Below, in pieces: positions 1 to 8,446 of a stretch of 64,000 bases of DNA; the stretch's first letter is position 1; every line of letters begins with the position of its first letter. The notes beneath the pieces were generated by a model. That model searched no databases and was not told where the DNA came from. It saw only the letters and a list, made by a program, of their open reading frames with translations. The stretch is from positions 62,001 through 126,000 of the forward strand of contig CANNVE010000001.1 of assembly GCA_947525975.1 (NCBI GenBank), in the 5' to 3' direction. The translations under genes and the position numbers were made by a program. The DNA comes from an uncultured Muribaculaceae bacterium. Its GTDB lineage: Bacteria; Bacteroidota; Bacteroidia; Bacteroidales; Muribaculaceae.

Positions 1-652
1 TCAGCGTCGATTTTCCCACGTTGGTGTATCCCACAAGGGCTATGCGCGTAAGCTTTCCTCGATTCTTGCGCTGTATGGCCTTCTGCTTGTCGATGGCCGC
101 GAGCTCGCCTTTGAGCTTAGAGATGCGGTCGAGTATGATGCGTCGGTCGGTCTCTATCTGCGTCTCGCCGGGGCCTCTCATGCCGATGCCGCCTCGCTGG
201 CGCTCAAGGTGAGTCCACATTCTTGTCAGGCGCGGCAACAGATACTGGTATTGAGCCAGTTCCACCTGGGTCTTGGCCGTGGCCGTCTGCGCGCGGTTGG
301 CGAAAATGTCGAGGATCAGGCTCGTGCGGTCGAGAATCTTCACCTGCAGTTCCTTCTCTATGTTTGACACTTGCTTTGTCGAAAGGTCATCGTCGAAAAT
401 CACGAGCGATACTCCATTTTCATCAATATAAGCCTTGATCTCTTCAAGCTTGCCTTTGCCAACGAAAGTGCGCGGGTTGGGGTAAGGCAGCCTCTGGAAA
501 AACTGCTTCATCGGGTATGCGCCGGCTGTCTCTGCGAGGAAGGCGAGTTCGTCTACGTATTCCTGAGCCTTCTGCTCGGGTTGTTCGGGGGTTATAAGGG
601 CCACGAGCACTGTGCGCTCGGCATTGGCGGGTATTTCTTCGGGGGTTTTCAT
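1..652 (-). CDS. hflX: GTPase HflX, N-terminal part (gene runs off the window start)
   Basis: HflX is a ribosome-associated GTPase that splits or rescues stalled ribosomes. About 217 residues are visible, starting MKTPEEIPANAERTVLVALI. The N-terminal HflX domain carries FVGKGKLEEIKAYI, and the helical linker reads RRGGIGMRGPGETQIETDRR, which is diagnostic of the family. The last visible residues are ALVGYTNVGKSTL, the G1/P-loop of the G domain; the rest of the G domain lies outside the window. The start follows a consensus promoter at 674-704. The family assignment is clear from sequence; the ribosome role is family knowledge. Confidence 0.95.
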   Translation of the reverse strand, partial: MKTPEEIPANAERTVLVALITPEQPEQKAQEYVDELAFLAETAGAYPMKQFFQRLPYPNPRTFVGKGKLEEIKAYIDENGVSLVIFDDDLSTKQVSNIEKELQVKILDRTSLILDIFANRAQTATAKTQVELAQYQYLLPRLTRMWTHLERQRGGIGMRGPGETQIETDRRIILDRISKLKGELAAIDKQKAIQRKNRGKLTRIALVGYTNVGKSTL

Positions 653-673
653 TTCAAAAGCTTAAATACAGCG

Positions 674-704
674 CAAAGTTAGCACTTTTGCTTAAAAAAC
701 AAAA
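674..704 (-). promoter_or_regulatory. Bacteroidetes-type promoter for hflX
   Basis: On the minus strand, -7 box TAACTTTG (681 to 674) and TTTTG at 704-700, 18 bp apart. Predicted leader of roughly 15-20 nt before the hflX ATG at 652. Confidence 0.65.
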
Positions 705-816
705 ATATCGGTGAAATGGTTGACCGATAATGACAAAAGGTGATTAAATTAACGTAAAAAACATCACGACAGATTAAAAAAAATTAATTGTCATGTGGCA
801 ATAAGGCAACAATTTA

Positions 817-847
817 TTGTTAATTTCTCTTCAGGTACGTAACTTTG
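817..847 (+). promoter_or_regulatory. Bacteroidetes-type promoter for the membrane protein gene at 874
   Basis: TTG at 817-819, a 20-bp spacer and TAACTTTG at 840-847. Transcription should begin near 853, which favours the ATG at 874 over the upstream in-frame codon at 817. The hflX-874 interval therefore holds two divergent promoters. Confidence 0.65.
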
Positions 848-873
848 CAATATACCATCTGATCCTTAAGTAT

Positions 874-1608
874 ATGAACCCGTCAGAAAATGCCATAGAA
901 GCCTCGGTGAGCGTCAGCGACAGGCACGCCAAAGTGCGTAAGGCGCAAAACCTTGCCTTCGGCGCATTCATCCTGTTCTGTGCCATAGATATAGTATTCC
1001 GGATACTGAAGGCCACCAATGTCTTGCCTCCTTCCAACTCAGCCTATTACGTGGCCATGGGTTGCGTATCGCTTGTCGGATACATCATCCTTTACACCAT
1101 CTCTTCCAATCTTTCAAGCGATTTCTTCGCGGCAGGGCAGCTGATGCTCGAATTGTTCTTCCCGGTCGCGGTGCCGGTGGTGCTATACCTTGGCACCGAC
1201 AACGCCGAAGACTACCTCGCCATCTACTACCTGAGCATGCTGATATGCGCCGCATCGCTCTACAACTGGTCGATGCTGCTCAACAACAATAAATTCAGCA
1301 GGCGACAACGGGCCTGGATAATGATATTGCCCATGATATCGGTCTTCAACTTCATCCAATACTGGAATTTCCTTGGGCGCATGGAGGGCCGCGACCAATT
1401 GCTGCACGTGAATTTCTATGACAACCTATGGTGTTTGCTCGTCATGGTGCTTCTGGTTATGGCCATGCCCATGGGATATTGGGTGCTCACCCATTCCCGC
1501 GCATTCTCCGGAAACAAAAACGAATTCGACATGCCAAGATTCTCCCCGCTGAATCCCTATCTGCTCTTCTACGCATCGATTTCAGCCGTGGGGATGCTGA
1601 TTTTCTGA
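874..1608 (+). CDS. Multi-pass inner-membrane protein of unknown function
   Basis: 244 residues with about six or seven hydrophobic segments, for example around LAFGAFILFCAIDIVF, VAMGCVSLVGYIILYTI, LMLELFFPVAVPVVLYL, LLVMVLLVMAMPMGYWVL and the C-terminal LLFYASISAVGMLIF. I do not recognise a family. Its seven-segment layout and short loops resemble the membrane part of bacterial sensor proteins, but no signalling domain is attached, so that is only a suggestion. The start was chosen because the TAACTTTG promoter ends at 847. It stands alone between hflX (divergent) and an aldo/keto reductase 25 bp downstream. Confidence 0.7.
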   Translation: MNPSENAIEASVSVSDRHAKVRKAQNLAFGAFILFCAIDIVFRILKATNVLPPSNSAYYVAMGCVSLVGYIILYTISSNLSSDFFAAGQLMLELFFPVAVPVVLYLGTDNAEDYLAIYYLSMLICAASLYNWSMLLNNNKFSRRQRAWIMILPMISVFNFIQYWNFLGRMEGRDQLLHVNFYDNLWCLLVMVLLVMAMPMGYWVLTHSRAFSGNKNEFDMPRFSPLNPYLLFYASISAVGMLIF

Positions 1609-1633
1609 ATTCCCCCAACTTTACTTTCCCGCC

Positions 1634-2677
1634 ATGATTCCTCCGGTATATTCTCCTTCGGCCGACAGATACGATGGCCGCATGCGATATTCACGCTGCG
1701 GACGCAGCGGAGTGCTTCTGCCTGAAATCTCTCTTGGATTCTGGCACAATTTCGGAAGCGTCGACACCCTGAAAAACAGCCTCGACATGGTGCACTGCGC
1801 CTTCGACCTCGGCATCACCCACTTTGACCTCGCCAACAACTACGGCCCTGTCTACGGGTCAGCCGAGGAGACTTTCGGCGCCATAATGCGCAAATCGCTT
1901 GCGCCATTCCGCGACGAGCTCTTCATCTCCACCAAAGCCGGATACGACATGTGGCCGGGTCCCTACGGCAACTGGGGATCGCGAAAATATCTGATGGCAA
2001 GCCTCGACCAAAGCCTGAAAAGGATGTCGCTTGATTATGTCGACCTATTCTACAGCCATCGCTTCGACCCCGAGACTCCGCTCGAAGAGACGCTTCAGGC
2101 CCTGGTAGACATAGTCAGGAGAGGAAAAGCCCTATACATCGGCATATCGAGGTGGCCTGTAAAGGCTGCCGCAACAGCCTACGCCTACTTGAGAGACCGC
2201 GACGTGCCTTGCCTCATATACCAGGGGCGCTACAGCCTGCTAGACAGGGAGGCCGACACCAGCGGAGTGATGTCCCAGGCCAGCGCCAACGGAGCCGGCT
2301 TCATAGCCTTCTCGCCCCTTGCCCAAGGCCTCCTCACCGACCGCTATCTTAACGGCATACCATCTGACTCGCGCATGGCCAAGCAACGTTCGCTCAAGCA
2401 TGACGCCCTCACGCCGGCCATGACAAAATGCCTCGCCAGGCTCAACGACATAGCCGCCGGTCGCAGCCAGACACTCAGCGAGATGGCCATCGCATGGCTG
2501 CTGGCCGACTCCCGCATCACCAGCGTGCTTATAGGCGCCAGCTCGGAGGGCCAGCTCCTGTCAAACCTCAAGGGAGTGGGTTCAGCGCCATTTTCAACCG
2601 AAGAGTTGAGTGAAATCGACGCTGCCTGCGCCGGCGCAATCAGCGCCGTGGATCCTGCCCGCGGGACGGCAAAATAA
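1634..2677 (+). CDS. Aldo/keto reductase, YghZ/Gpr-like
   Basis: 347 residues. An NADPH-dependent carbonyl reductase with a TIM-barrel fold. The opening (RYDGRMRYSRCGRSGVLLP, then LGFWHNFG and FDLGITHFDLANNYGP) closely resembles E. coli YghZ, which reduces L-glyceraldehyde 3-phosphate and methylglyoxal. Catalytic Asp and Tyr lie in the DLANNYGP segment, Lys in FISTKAGYDMWPG and His in DLFYSHRFD. The C-terminal IAWLLADSRITSVLIGAS is the cofactor phosphate-binding region. Detoxification of reactive aldehydes is inferred; the substrate is not shown by the sequence. No partner gene is evident. Confidence 0.9.
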   Translation: MIPPVYSPSADRYDGRMRYSRCGRSGVLLPEISLGFWHNFGSVDTLKNSLDMVHCAFDLGITHFDLANNYGPVYGSAEETFGAIMRKSLAPFRDELFISTKAGYDMWPGPYGNWGSRKYLMASLDQSLKRMSLDYVDLFYSHRFDPETPLEETLQALVDIVRRGKALYIGISRWPVKAAATAYAYLRDRDVPCLIYQGRYSLLDREADTSGVMSQASANGAGFIAFSPLAQGLLTDRYLNGIPSDSRMAKQRSLKHDALTPAMTKCLARLNDIAAGRSQTLSEMAIAWLLADSRITSVLIGASSEGQLLSNLKGVGSAPFSTEELSEIDAACAGAISAVDPARGTAK

Positions 2678-2722
2678 TCGCCTCCCCTCAAAAAAGCGAG
2701 CGCTTATCTAATCAAAATATCG

Positions 2723-2730
2723 TATCTTTG
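2723..2730 (+). promoter_or_regulatory. -7 promoter box upstream of the YeiH-type gene
   Basis: TATCTTTG matches TAnnTTTG exactly, 34 bp before the ATG at 2765. No clear -33 TTTG was picked out. Confidence 0.5.
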
Positions 2731-2764
2731 CGTTATTGAATGGTAACGAATATTTCGCATTGTC

Positions 2765-3826
2765 ATGAATATGAAGATTTCTGAAAAGAAAGGCGCCGTC
2801 ATGCACGGAGTGCTTCTCATAGCCCTGTTCTCTTTCTCCGCTTTCTACATTGCCGAGTTCCAATGGGTCAAGGCCTTGTATCTCAGCCCGCTGATCGTGG
2901 GCATAGTGCTTGGCATGCTCTATGCCAACAGCCTCCGCAACCATCTGCCCGACACATGGGTGCCGGGCATCAAATTCTGCTCTAAGCAGATACTGCGCCT
3001 CGGCATCATCCTCTACGGCTTCAGACTCACATTCCAGCAAGTGCTCGACATCGGAGGGCCGGCCATACTGATGGACACCATCATCATATGCGGCACCCTG
3101 GCCATTGGCCTGCTCGCCGGCAAAGCCCTGAAGATGGATTCAGACACAAGCCTGATGGTGTCCACCGGAAGCGCCATCTGTGGAGCAGCTGCAGTGCTCG
3201 GTGCTGAACCGGTGGTGAAATGCCAGCCCTACAAGACAGCCATAGCCGTATCCACCGTAGTGATATTCGGCACGATAGCCATGTTCCTCTACCCGATAAT
3301 GTATCGGTCGGGCATTCTCGACCTCACCGACCAGCAGATGGCCATATACTCCGGGGCCACCCTCCACGAAGTGGCCCATGTGGTGGGCGCCGGCAACGCC
3401 ATGGACCCCACCGGAGCCTTGAGCATCGCTGACTCCGCCACAATCACCAAGATGATACGCGTGATGATGCTCGCCCCGGTGCTCGTGATCATGGGATTCG
3501 TGCTTTCAAAAGTGCGCAAGCCGAAGCCCGGAGAAGGCAAAGGCAAGATCTCGATTCCTTGGTTTGCCTTCTACTTCCTGATAGTCATAGGCATCAACTC
3601 ATGGCTCCAGAGCGCCGCATTCATTCCCGCCGACACCCTGCGCAGCCTGACCGACGGCATCAACGCATTCGACACATTCCTGCTCACAATGGCCATGACC
3701 GCCCTTGGAGCCGAGACGAGCATCGACAAATTCAAGCAGGCGGGGGCAAAGCCCTTCGTGCTCGCTTTCATCATATTCGCTTGGCTCGTGCTTGGCGGCT
3801 ACTATCTGGTCAAATGGCTTGTCTGA
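2765..3826 (+). CDS. YeiH/UPF0324 family integral membrane protein (putative sulfate exporter)
   Basis: 353 residues, about ten transmembrane helices. Family features include LSPLIVGIVLGMLYAN, RLGIILYGFRLTFQQV, STGSAICGAAAVLGAEPVV, SGATLHEVAHVVGAG and TMAMTALGAETSIDKFK near the C-terminus. Members of the Cons_hypoth698 family are annotated as putative sulfate exporters, but direct evidence is thin, so substrate is uncertain. The dGTPase gene begins 19 bp after the stop and may be co-transcribed; no functional link is evident. Confidence 0.9.
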   Translation: MNMKISEKKGAVMHGVLLIALFSFSAFYIAEFQWVKALYLSPLIVGIVLGMLYANSLRNHLPDTWVPGIKFCSKQILRLGIILYGFRLTFQQVLDIGGPAILMDTIIICGTLAIGLLAGKALKMDSDTSLMVSTGSAICGAAAVLGAEPVVKCQPYKTAIAVSTVVIFGTIAMFLYPIMYRSGILDLTDQQMAIYSGATLHEVAHVVGAGNAMDPTGALSIADSATITKMIRVMMLAPVLVIMGFVLSKVRKPKPGEGKGKISIPWFAFYFLIVIGINSWLQSAAFIPADTLRSLTDGINAFDTFLLTMAMTALGAETSIDKFKQAGAKPFVLAFIIFAWLVLGGYYLVKWLV

Positions 3827-3845
3827 CACGCTGATTCATTGCGCC

Positions 3846-5183
3846 ATGGAGTGGAAACTGCTGATCAACGATTTGCGTTTCGGGCTGGAGCACTACGCCG
3901 ACCCGAAAAAGGGCAATGTGCGCACCGATTTCCGGCGCGACTATGATCGCCTTGTGTTCTCATCGCCCTTCCGCCGGCTTCAGAATAAGACCCAGGTATT
4001 CCCGCTGCCGGGAAGCATTTTCGTGCACAACCGCCTGACCCATTCGCTCGAAGTGTCGAGCGTAGGCAAGTCGATGGCCGACAGCATCAGCGCCGAGCTG
4101 CAGCAGAAATATGCCGGTGAGAGCTGGAGCCACGCCCTCGCCGACATCGGAGACATCGTTTCGGCAGGATGCCTGGCCCACGACCTCGGCAATCCCCCAT
4201 TCGGGCATTCAGGCGAAAAGGCGATATCTGCCTTTTTCAGCGAAGGCGCCGGCATCGGCCTAAAGCCGTTGCTCTCCGAAAGGCAATGGGACGATTTCAT
4301 CAATTTCGAGGGAAACGCCAACGCTTTCCGCGTGCTCACGCATCAGTTCAAGGGGCGCAGGCCCGGAGGCTTCGCCATGACCTACAGCATGCTGGCCTCC
4401 ATCGTCAAATACCCCTACGACAGCTCGCTGGCGGGAAAAAAAGGCAAATTCGGATTTTTCGACAGCGAAAGGGCCGATTTCATGAAGGTCGCCGATACCC
4501 TCGGCATGAAGCGCCTCGACGCTCCGCTCGGCTCAGTGGCCTACGCCCGCCATCCGCTCGTATACATCGTGGAGGCCGCCGACGACATCTGCTACGAAGT
4601 GATGGACATCGAAGACGCCCATAAGCTGAAGATCCTGACCACGGCGGAAGTCATCGACCTGCTTTCAGCCTACTTCGAAGACCCGCGCCTCGCCCGCATC
4701 AACCAAGTCACCGACGGCATCGACGACCCCAACGAGAAAGTCTGCTACCTGCGCTCTTGCGTCATCGGCGCCCTCGTGGAGAGTTGCGCCACCGCATTTC
4801 TTGAGCATGAAAATGAGATACTTGACGGAGCTTTCGGCGGCTCGCTGATAGATCACCTGCCCAAGCGCCAGAAAGCCGCCTATGAACGATGTTCAGCCGT
4901 CTCTTGGTCAAAAATCTACTGCGCCCATGATGTCGTCGACATCGACCTCGCAGGCAACCGCATCCTCACATTCCTGCTCGAAAAGCTCACAGAGGCTGTC
5001 ACCCACCCCGACCTGTACTACAGCGCCCTCCTCCTCTCTCAAGTGCCCGGTCAATACGACGTGCACGCCCCTGACCTATACACTCGCCTACAGGCCGTCG
5101 TAGACCACGTCTCGGCCATGACCGACGTCTACGCCCTCAACCTCTACCGCAAACTCAACGGCCACTCCCTCCCCGCCGTCTGA
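3846..5183 (+). CDS. dgt: dGTP triphosphohydrolase (dGTPase)
   Basis: 445 residues. It hydrolyses dGTP (or other dNTPs) to deoxynucleoside and tripolyphosphate, controlling dNTP pools. HD-domain metal ligands are visible in NRLTHSLEVSSVG, in CLAHDLGNPPFGHSGE (the HD pair) and in the later YIVEAADDICYEVMDIED. The N-terminal YDRLVFSSPFRRLQNKTQVF is typical of the family. The start MEWKLLINDL was chosen because the in-frame upstream extension lies inside the preceding transporter gene. It sits 19 bp downstream of that gene. Substrate choice among dNTPs cannot be read from the sequence. Confidence 0.93.
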   Translation: MEWKLLINDLRFGLEHYADPKKGNVRTDFRRDYDRLVFSSPFRRLQNKTQVFPLPGSIFVHNRLTHSLEVSSVGKSMADSISAELQQKYAGESWSHALADIGDIVSAGCLAHDLGNPPFGHSGEKAISAFFSEGAGIGLKPLLSERQWDDFINFEGNANAFRVLTHQFKGRRPGGFAMTYSMLASIVKYPYDSSLAGKKGKFGFFDSERADFMKVADTLGMKRLDAPLGSVAYARHPLVYIVEAADDICYEVMDIEDAHKLKILTTAEVIDLLSAYFEDPRLARINQVTDGIDDPNEKVCYLRSCVIGALVESCATAFLEHENEILDGAFGGSLIDHLPKRQKAAYERCSAVSWSKIYCAHDVVDIDLAGNRILTFLLEKLTEAVTHPDLYYSALLLSQVPGQYDVHAPDLYTRLQAVVDHVSAMTDVYALNLYRKLNGHSLPAV

Positions 5184-5230
5184 ATCCCCGCCATCCGGCA
5201 TGGCTGACTTTGTGAAATGTAGTTAAAGGC

Positions 5231-5262
5231 TTTTGTGATTAGAGTTTTTTTCCGTAACTTTG
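5231..5262 (+). promoter_or_regulatory. Bacteroidetes-type promoter for the DHH phosphoesterase operon
   Basis: TTTTG at 5231-5235, 19 bp, then TAACTTTG at 5255-5262. It would drive the DHH phosphoesterase and probably the lipoprotein and glmM behind it. Confidence 0.7.
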
Positions 5263-5306
5263 CATATTAAGTGCGTCGGTGACGCAATATGTTAATCTGC
5301 AATTTT

Positions 5307-6335
5307 ATGGAGAAGTTTAATTCCAACGATATATCACGGCTCTGGAAGCTGATCGACGACGCCGAAAACATCGTCATCACGGGCCACATGACCCCCGACG
5401 GCGACGCCATTGGCTCGACGGTGGGGCTCATGCACGTGCTCGATGCGATGGGCAAGCGCGCAAAGGTGGTGGTGCCGGACCCTGTCACTGAGCAGCTGTC
5501 TTTCCTTGCCAAGGGCGCCGACGTGGTGGTCTACAGCCGCAAGAAAGAATTTGGCGACCTGCTCTTCGACAAGGCCGACCTCATTTTCTGCCTCGACTAC
5601 AACGCGCCCAAGCGCATCGACCGCATGGCTCCAGCCCTGGAAAGGGCCAAGGCCCCGAAAGTGCTCATTGACCACCACGAAGGCCCGGAAGACTTCTGCG
5701 ACATCACCATATCGCGGCCCGAAGCCTCCTCGACATGTATATTGCTCTTCAAGGTGCTGTGCGCCCTTGAACTCGCCGACGCGATCGGCGAGAAAGCCGC
5801 CACTTGCATCCTCGCCGGCATGATGACAGACACCGGCAATTTCGCCTTCAGCAACAGCGAGAATCCGGAAATATACGAAGTGGTGGCCGACCTCATACGC
5901 CGGGGAGCGAGCAAGACGCGCCTCACAAAGCTTCTGTTCGACACATACACCGCCGATTGCCTGAAACTCAACGCATACGCGATAGGCAATAAGATGCGCG
6001 TATGGCCCGACAAGGGGGCCGCCCTCATCACCCTCACCCGCGAAGAGCTCAACCGCCACCACTACAAGCCCGGATACACCGAAGGCCTGGTCAACAAGCC
6101 TTTGGCCATCCCCCAGGTGGTATACAGCGTGTACCTGCGCGAAGAGGAGAGATACGTGAAAGTGTCGATGCGCAGCGAAGGCGACTTCAACTGCAAGGAA
6201 GTGTGCGAAAAATACTTCAACGGCGGAGGCCACATCAACGCCGCCGGAGGCGAATTCTTCGGCACCATGCAGAAGGCTGTGGAGACATTCGAGAGCATTC
6301 TCGACGAAAACTACATGAAATATATCAAAAAATGA
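5307..6335 (+). CDS. DHH/DHHA1 phosphoesterase, NrnA-like oligoribonuclease/pAp phosphatase
   Basis: 342 residues. NrnA-type enzymes degrade nanoRNA and 3'-phosphoadenosine 5'-phosphate in the cytoplasm. The DHH domain shows HMTPDGDAIGST, FCLDYN and the signature LIDHHEGPEDF; the DHHA1 domain ends with NGGGHINAAGGEF. An in-frame ATG 18 bp upstream (5289) is possible, but the protein aligned from memory with relatives fits MEKFNSNDISRLWKLIDDAE better. It is 49 bp from the following lipoprotein gene, a pairing followed by glmM that I recall from other Bacteroidales. Confidence 0.9.
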   Translation: MEKFNSNDISRLWKLIDDAENIVITGHMTPDGDAIGSTVGLMHVLDAMGKRAKVVVPDPVTEQLSFLAKGADVVVYSRKKEFGDLLFDKADLIFCLDYNAPKRIDRMAPALERAKAPKVLIDHHEGPEDFCDITISRPEASSTCILLFKVLCALELADAIGEKAATCILAGMMTDTGNFAFSNSENPEIYEVVADLIRRGASKTRLTKLLFDTYTADCLKLNAYAIGNKMRVWPDKGAALITLTREELNRHHYKPGYTEGLVNKPLAIPQVVYSVYLREEERYVKVSMRSEGDFNCKEVCEKYFNGGGHINAAGGEFFGTMQKAVETFESILDENYMKYIKK

Positions 6336-6384
6336 CGCCGGAGCCGACGTCGACCACTTTACACCAAAAAAAATCTACAACGCA

Positions 6385-6960
6385 ATGAAAATAAAGACTC
6401 TGCTCATAGCCCTCGGGGCCGTGATAGCCGCAGCCCTCACTGCCTGCGACGACACCCGCTCTTACGCCGAAATGCTCAGCGACGAAAACAAATCGGTCAA
6501 TATGTTCCTTGTGGATCACAAGGTGATCGGATACGAAAAGCGCGACTCTACATTCCAGTTTGAGTACGGCCCCGACGCCCCCTACTACCAGATCGACGAA
6601 GAAGCGCAGATATTCATGCAGGTCATCGACCCCGGCACCCCCGACAACAGGGTAAAATACGACCAGCTCGTCTATATGCGTTTCCAGCGCTACAATCTCA
6701 ACTACTACAAGGACGGCGAGCTCCCCGACGGATCCGGAAACAACTCCGACCTCACCAACGGCAGCGCCTCATTCCGCTTCAACAATTTCCAGGCCCAAAG
6801 CTCATCGCAATGGGGAGAGGGCGTGCAGGTGCCTCTGATCTACCTGCCTCTTGACTGCGAGGTCAACCTCATCGTAAAGAGCCAGATGGGCCGTTATGAC
6901 GAGATTTCAACCGTCATTCCCTTCCTCTACAACCTGCGCTACTTCAAATCTCAGATCTGA
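6385..6960 (+). CDS. DUF4827-type lipoprotein
   Basis: 191 residues. The signal MKIKTLLIALGAVIAAALTAC has a clear lipobox LTAC, so Cys21 should be lipidated. The DDTRSYAEMLSDENKSVNMFLVDHKV start matches the DUF4827 family as I recall it, which is restricted to Bacteroidetes and has FKBP-like features in some annotations. No catalytic residues are apparent. It lies between the DHH phosphoesterase and glmM; the conserved position suggests an envelope role but that is inference. Confidence 0.8.
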   Translation: MKIKTLLIALGAVIAAALTACDDTRSYAEMLSDENKSVNMFLVDHKVIGYEKRDSTFQFEYGPDAPYYQIDEEAQIFMQVIDPGTPDNRVKYDQLVYMRFQRYNLNYYKDGELPDGSGNNSDLTNGSASFRFNNFQAQSSSQWGEGVQVPLIYLPLDCEVNLIVKSQMGRYDEISTVIPFLYNLRYFKSQI

Positions 6961-7037
6961 AACCGGATCTACAAAAAGCTTAATCACCACTTCACCAACA
7001 CAATCATCAGCCGCCCGGCGGCATTAAATCATAAGTC

Positions 7038-8417
7038 ATGTCACTAATCAAATCTATCTCAGGCATCCGCGGCACAATCGGCGGAAAGAGCGGCGACGGA
7101 CTCAACCCGGTTGACATCGCTAAATTCACTGCGGCTTACGCCACCTACATCAAGCGCTCATCAGGATGCGACAAAGGCAGCATCGTGGTCGGACGCGACG
7201 CCCGCCTCTCAGGCAAAATGGTTTGCGACGTTGTCGTAGGCACACTCTGCGGCATGGGCCTTGACGCAATCAACATCGGCCTCGCCACCACTCCCACCAC
7301 CGAAGTGGCCGTGACAGGCGAGAAGGCTCTCGGAGGCATCATCATCACAGCCTCACACAATCCTCTGCAGTGGAACGCCCTCAAGCTCCTCAATTCAAAA
7401 GGAGAATTTCTCGACAAGGAGCAGGGCAACGAAGTGCTCGCCCTGGCAGAGAAAGAAGATTTTGACTTCGCCGAAGTGACTGACCTCGGACACGAATACA
7501 TCAACAACACATACGCCCACAAGCACATAGAGCAGGTGCTCGCCCTCGACCTGGTCGACGCTGACGCCATAGCAAAGGCCAACTTCACCGTGGCTGTCGA
7601 TGCTGTCAACTCAGTTGGTGGCGTGGTAATCCCCCAGCTGCTGCGCGCCCTCGGCGTGAAAAACGTGGTGGAGCTAAACTGCGAGCCCAACGGCAAATTC
7701 GCGCACACGCCCGAGCCCATCCCCGAAAACCTCACCGGCATCAGCGAGCTCATGGCATCGGGTGTGGCCGATGTGGCATTTGTAGTTGACCCCGACGTTG
7801 ATCGCCTGGCCATCATCATGGAAGACGGACGCATGTTTGGCGAAGAATACACCCTGGTGTCAATAGCCGACTATGTGCTGGCTCACACTCCCGGCAACAC
7901 AGTGTCGAACCTCAGCTCTTCACGCGCACTGCGCGACGTCACCGAGAAGCACGGCGGCAAATACGAAGCCGCAGCCGTGGGCGAGGTCAACGTCACCACC
8001 CTCATGCGCCAGAACGGTGCCGTGATCGGAGGCGAAGGCAACGGAGGCGTCATCTATCCTGCCGCCCACTATGGCCGCGACGCTCTTGTGGGCGTGGCTC
8101 TATTCCTCACCATGATGGCCAAGAGCGGCAAGAAGGTGAGCGAGATAAAGGCGCAGATGCCCGAATACTACATAGCAAAGACCAAAGTGGAGCTCACTCC
8201 CGACATCGACGTCGATGCTGTGCTCGAGAAGGTGAAGGAGCATTACGCCAGCGAAAAGCTCACCACGATCGACGGCGTGAAGATCGATTTCGCCGATTCC
8301 TGGGTACACCTGCGCAAATCAAACACCGAGCCCATCATACGCATCTACTCCGAGGCTCACACCATGCAGCAGGCCGAAGACCTCGCCAAGCAAGTGGGCA
8401 GCCTCCTGAAGAATTGA
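7038..8417 (+). CDS. glmM: Phosphoglucosamine mutase
   Basis: 459 residues. It interconverts glucosamine-6-phosphate and glucosamine-1-phosphate on the way to UDP-GlcNAc for peptidoglycan and LPS. The active-site phosphoserine loop reads GGIIITASHNPLQWN, the metal-binding loop FVVDPDVDRLAII, the sugar-binding loop VGEGNGGVIYP-like (IGGEGNGGVIYPAAHYGRD), and the C-terminal phosphate-binding loop LRKSNTEPIIRIYSEA. Full length. Members of this Bacteroidales branch are annotated as GlmM, although a broader phosphohexomutase role cannot be excluded. 77 bp after the lipoprotein gene, 29 bp before the next lipoprotein. Confidence 0.92.
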   Translation: MSLIKSISGIRGTIGGKSGDGLNPVDIAKFTAAYATYIKRSSGCDKGSIVVGRDARLSGKMVCDVVVGTLCGMGLDAINIGLATTPTTEVAVTGEKALGGIIITASHNPLQWNALKLLNSKGEFLDKEQGNEVLALAEKEDFDFAEVTDLGHEYINNTYAHKHIEQVLALDLVDADAIAKANFTVAVDAVNSVGGVVIPQLLRALGVKNVVELNCEPNGKFAHTPEPIPENLTGISELMASGVADVAFVVDPDVDRLAIIMEDGRMFGEEYTLVSIADYVLAHTPGNTVSNLSSSRALRDVTEKHGGKYEAAAVGEVNVTTLMRQNGAVIGGEGNGGVIYPAAHYGRDALVGVALFLTMMAKSGKKVSEIKAQMPEYYIAKTKVELTPDIDVDAVLEKVKEHYASEKLTTIDGVKIDFADSWVHLRKSNTEPIIRIYSEAHTMQQAEDLAKQVGSLLKN

Positions 8418-8446
8418 CATTCTCCCACACATAAACACTGACAGCC

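Noticed and set aside
5334..6233. 299-codon open frame antisense to the DHH phosphoesterase gene
   Set aside because: It mirrors the GC-rich codon pattern of the sense gene, which has clear DHH/DHHA1 motifs; the antisense product has no recognisable features.
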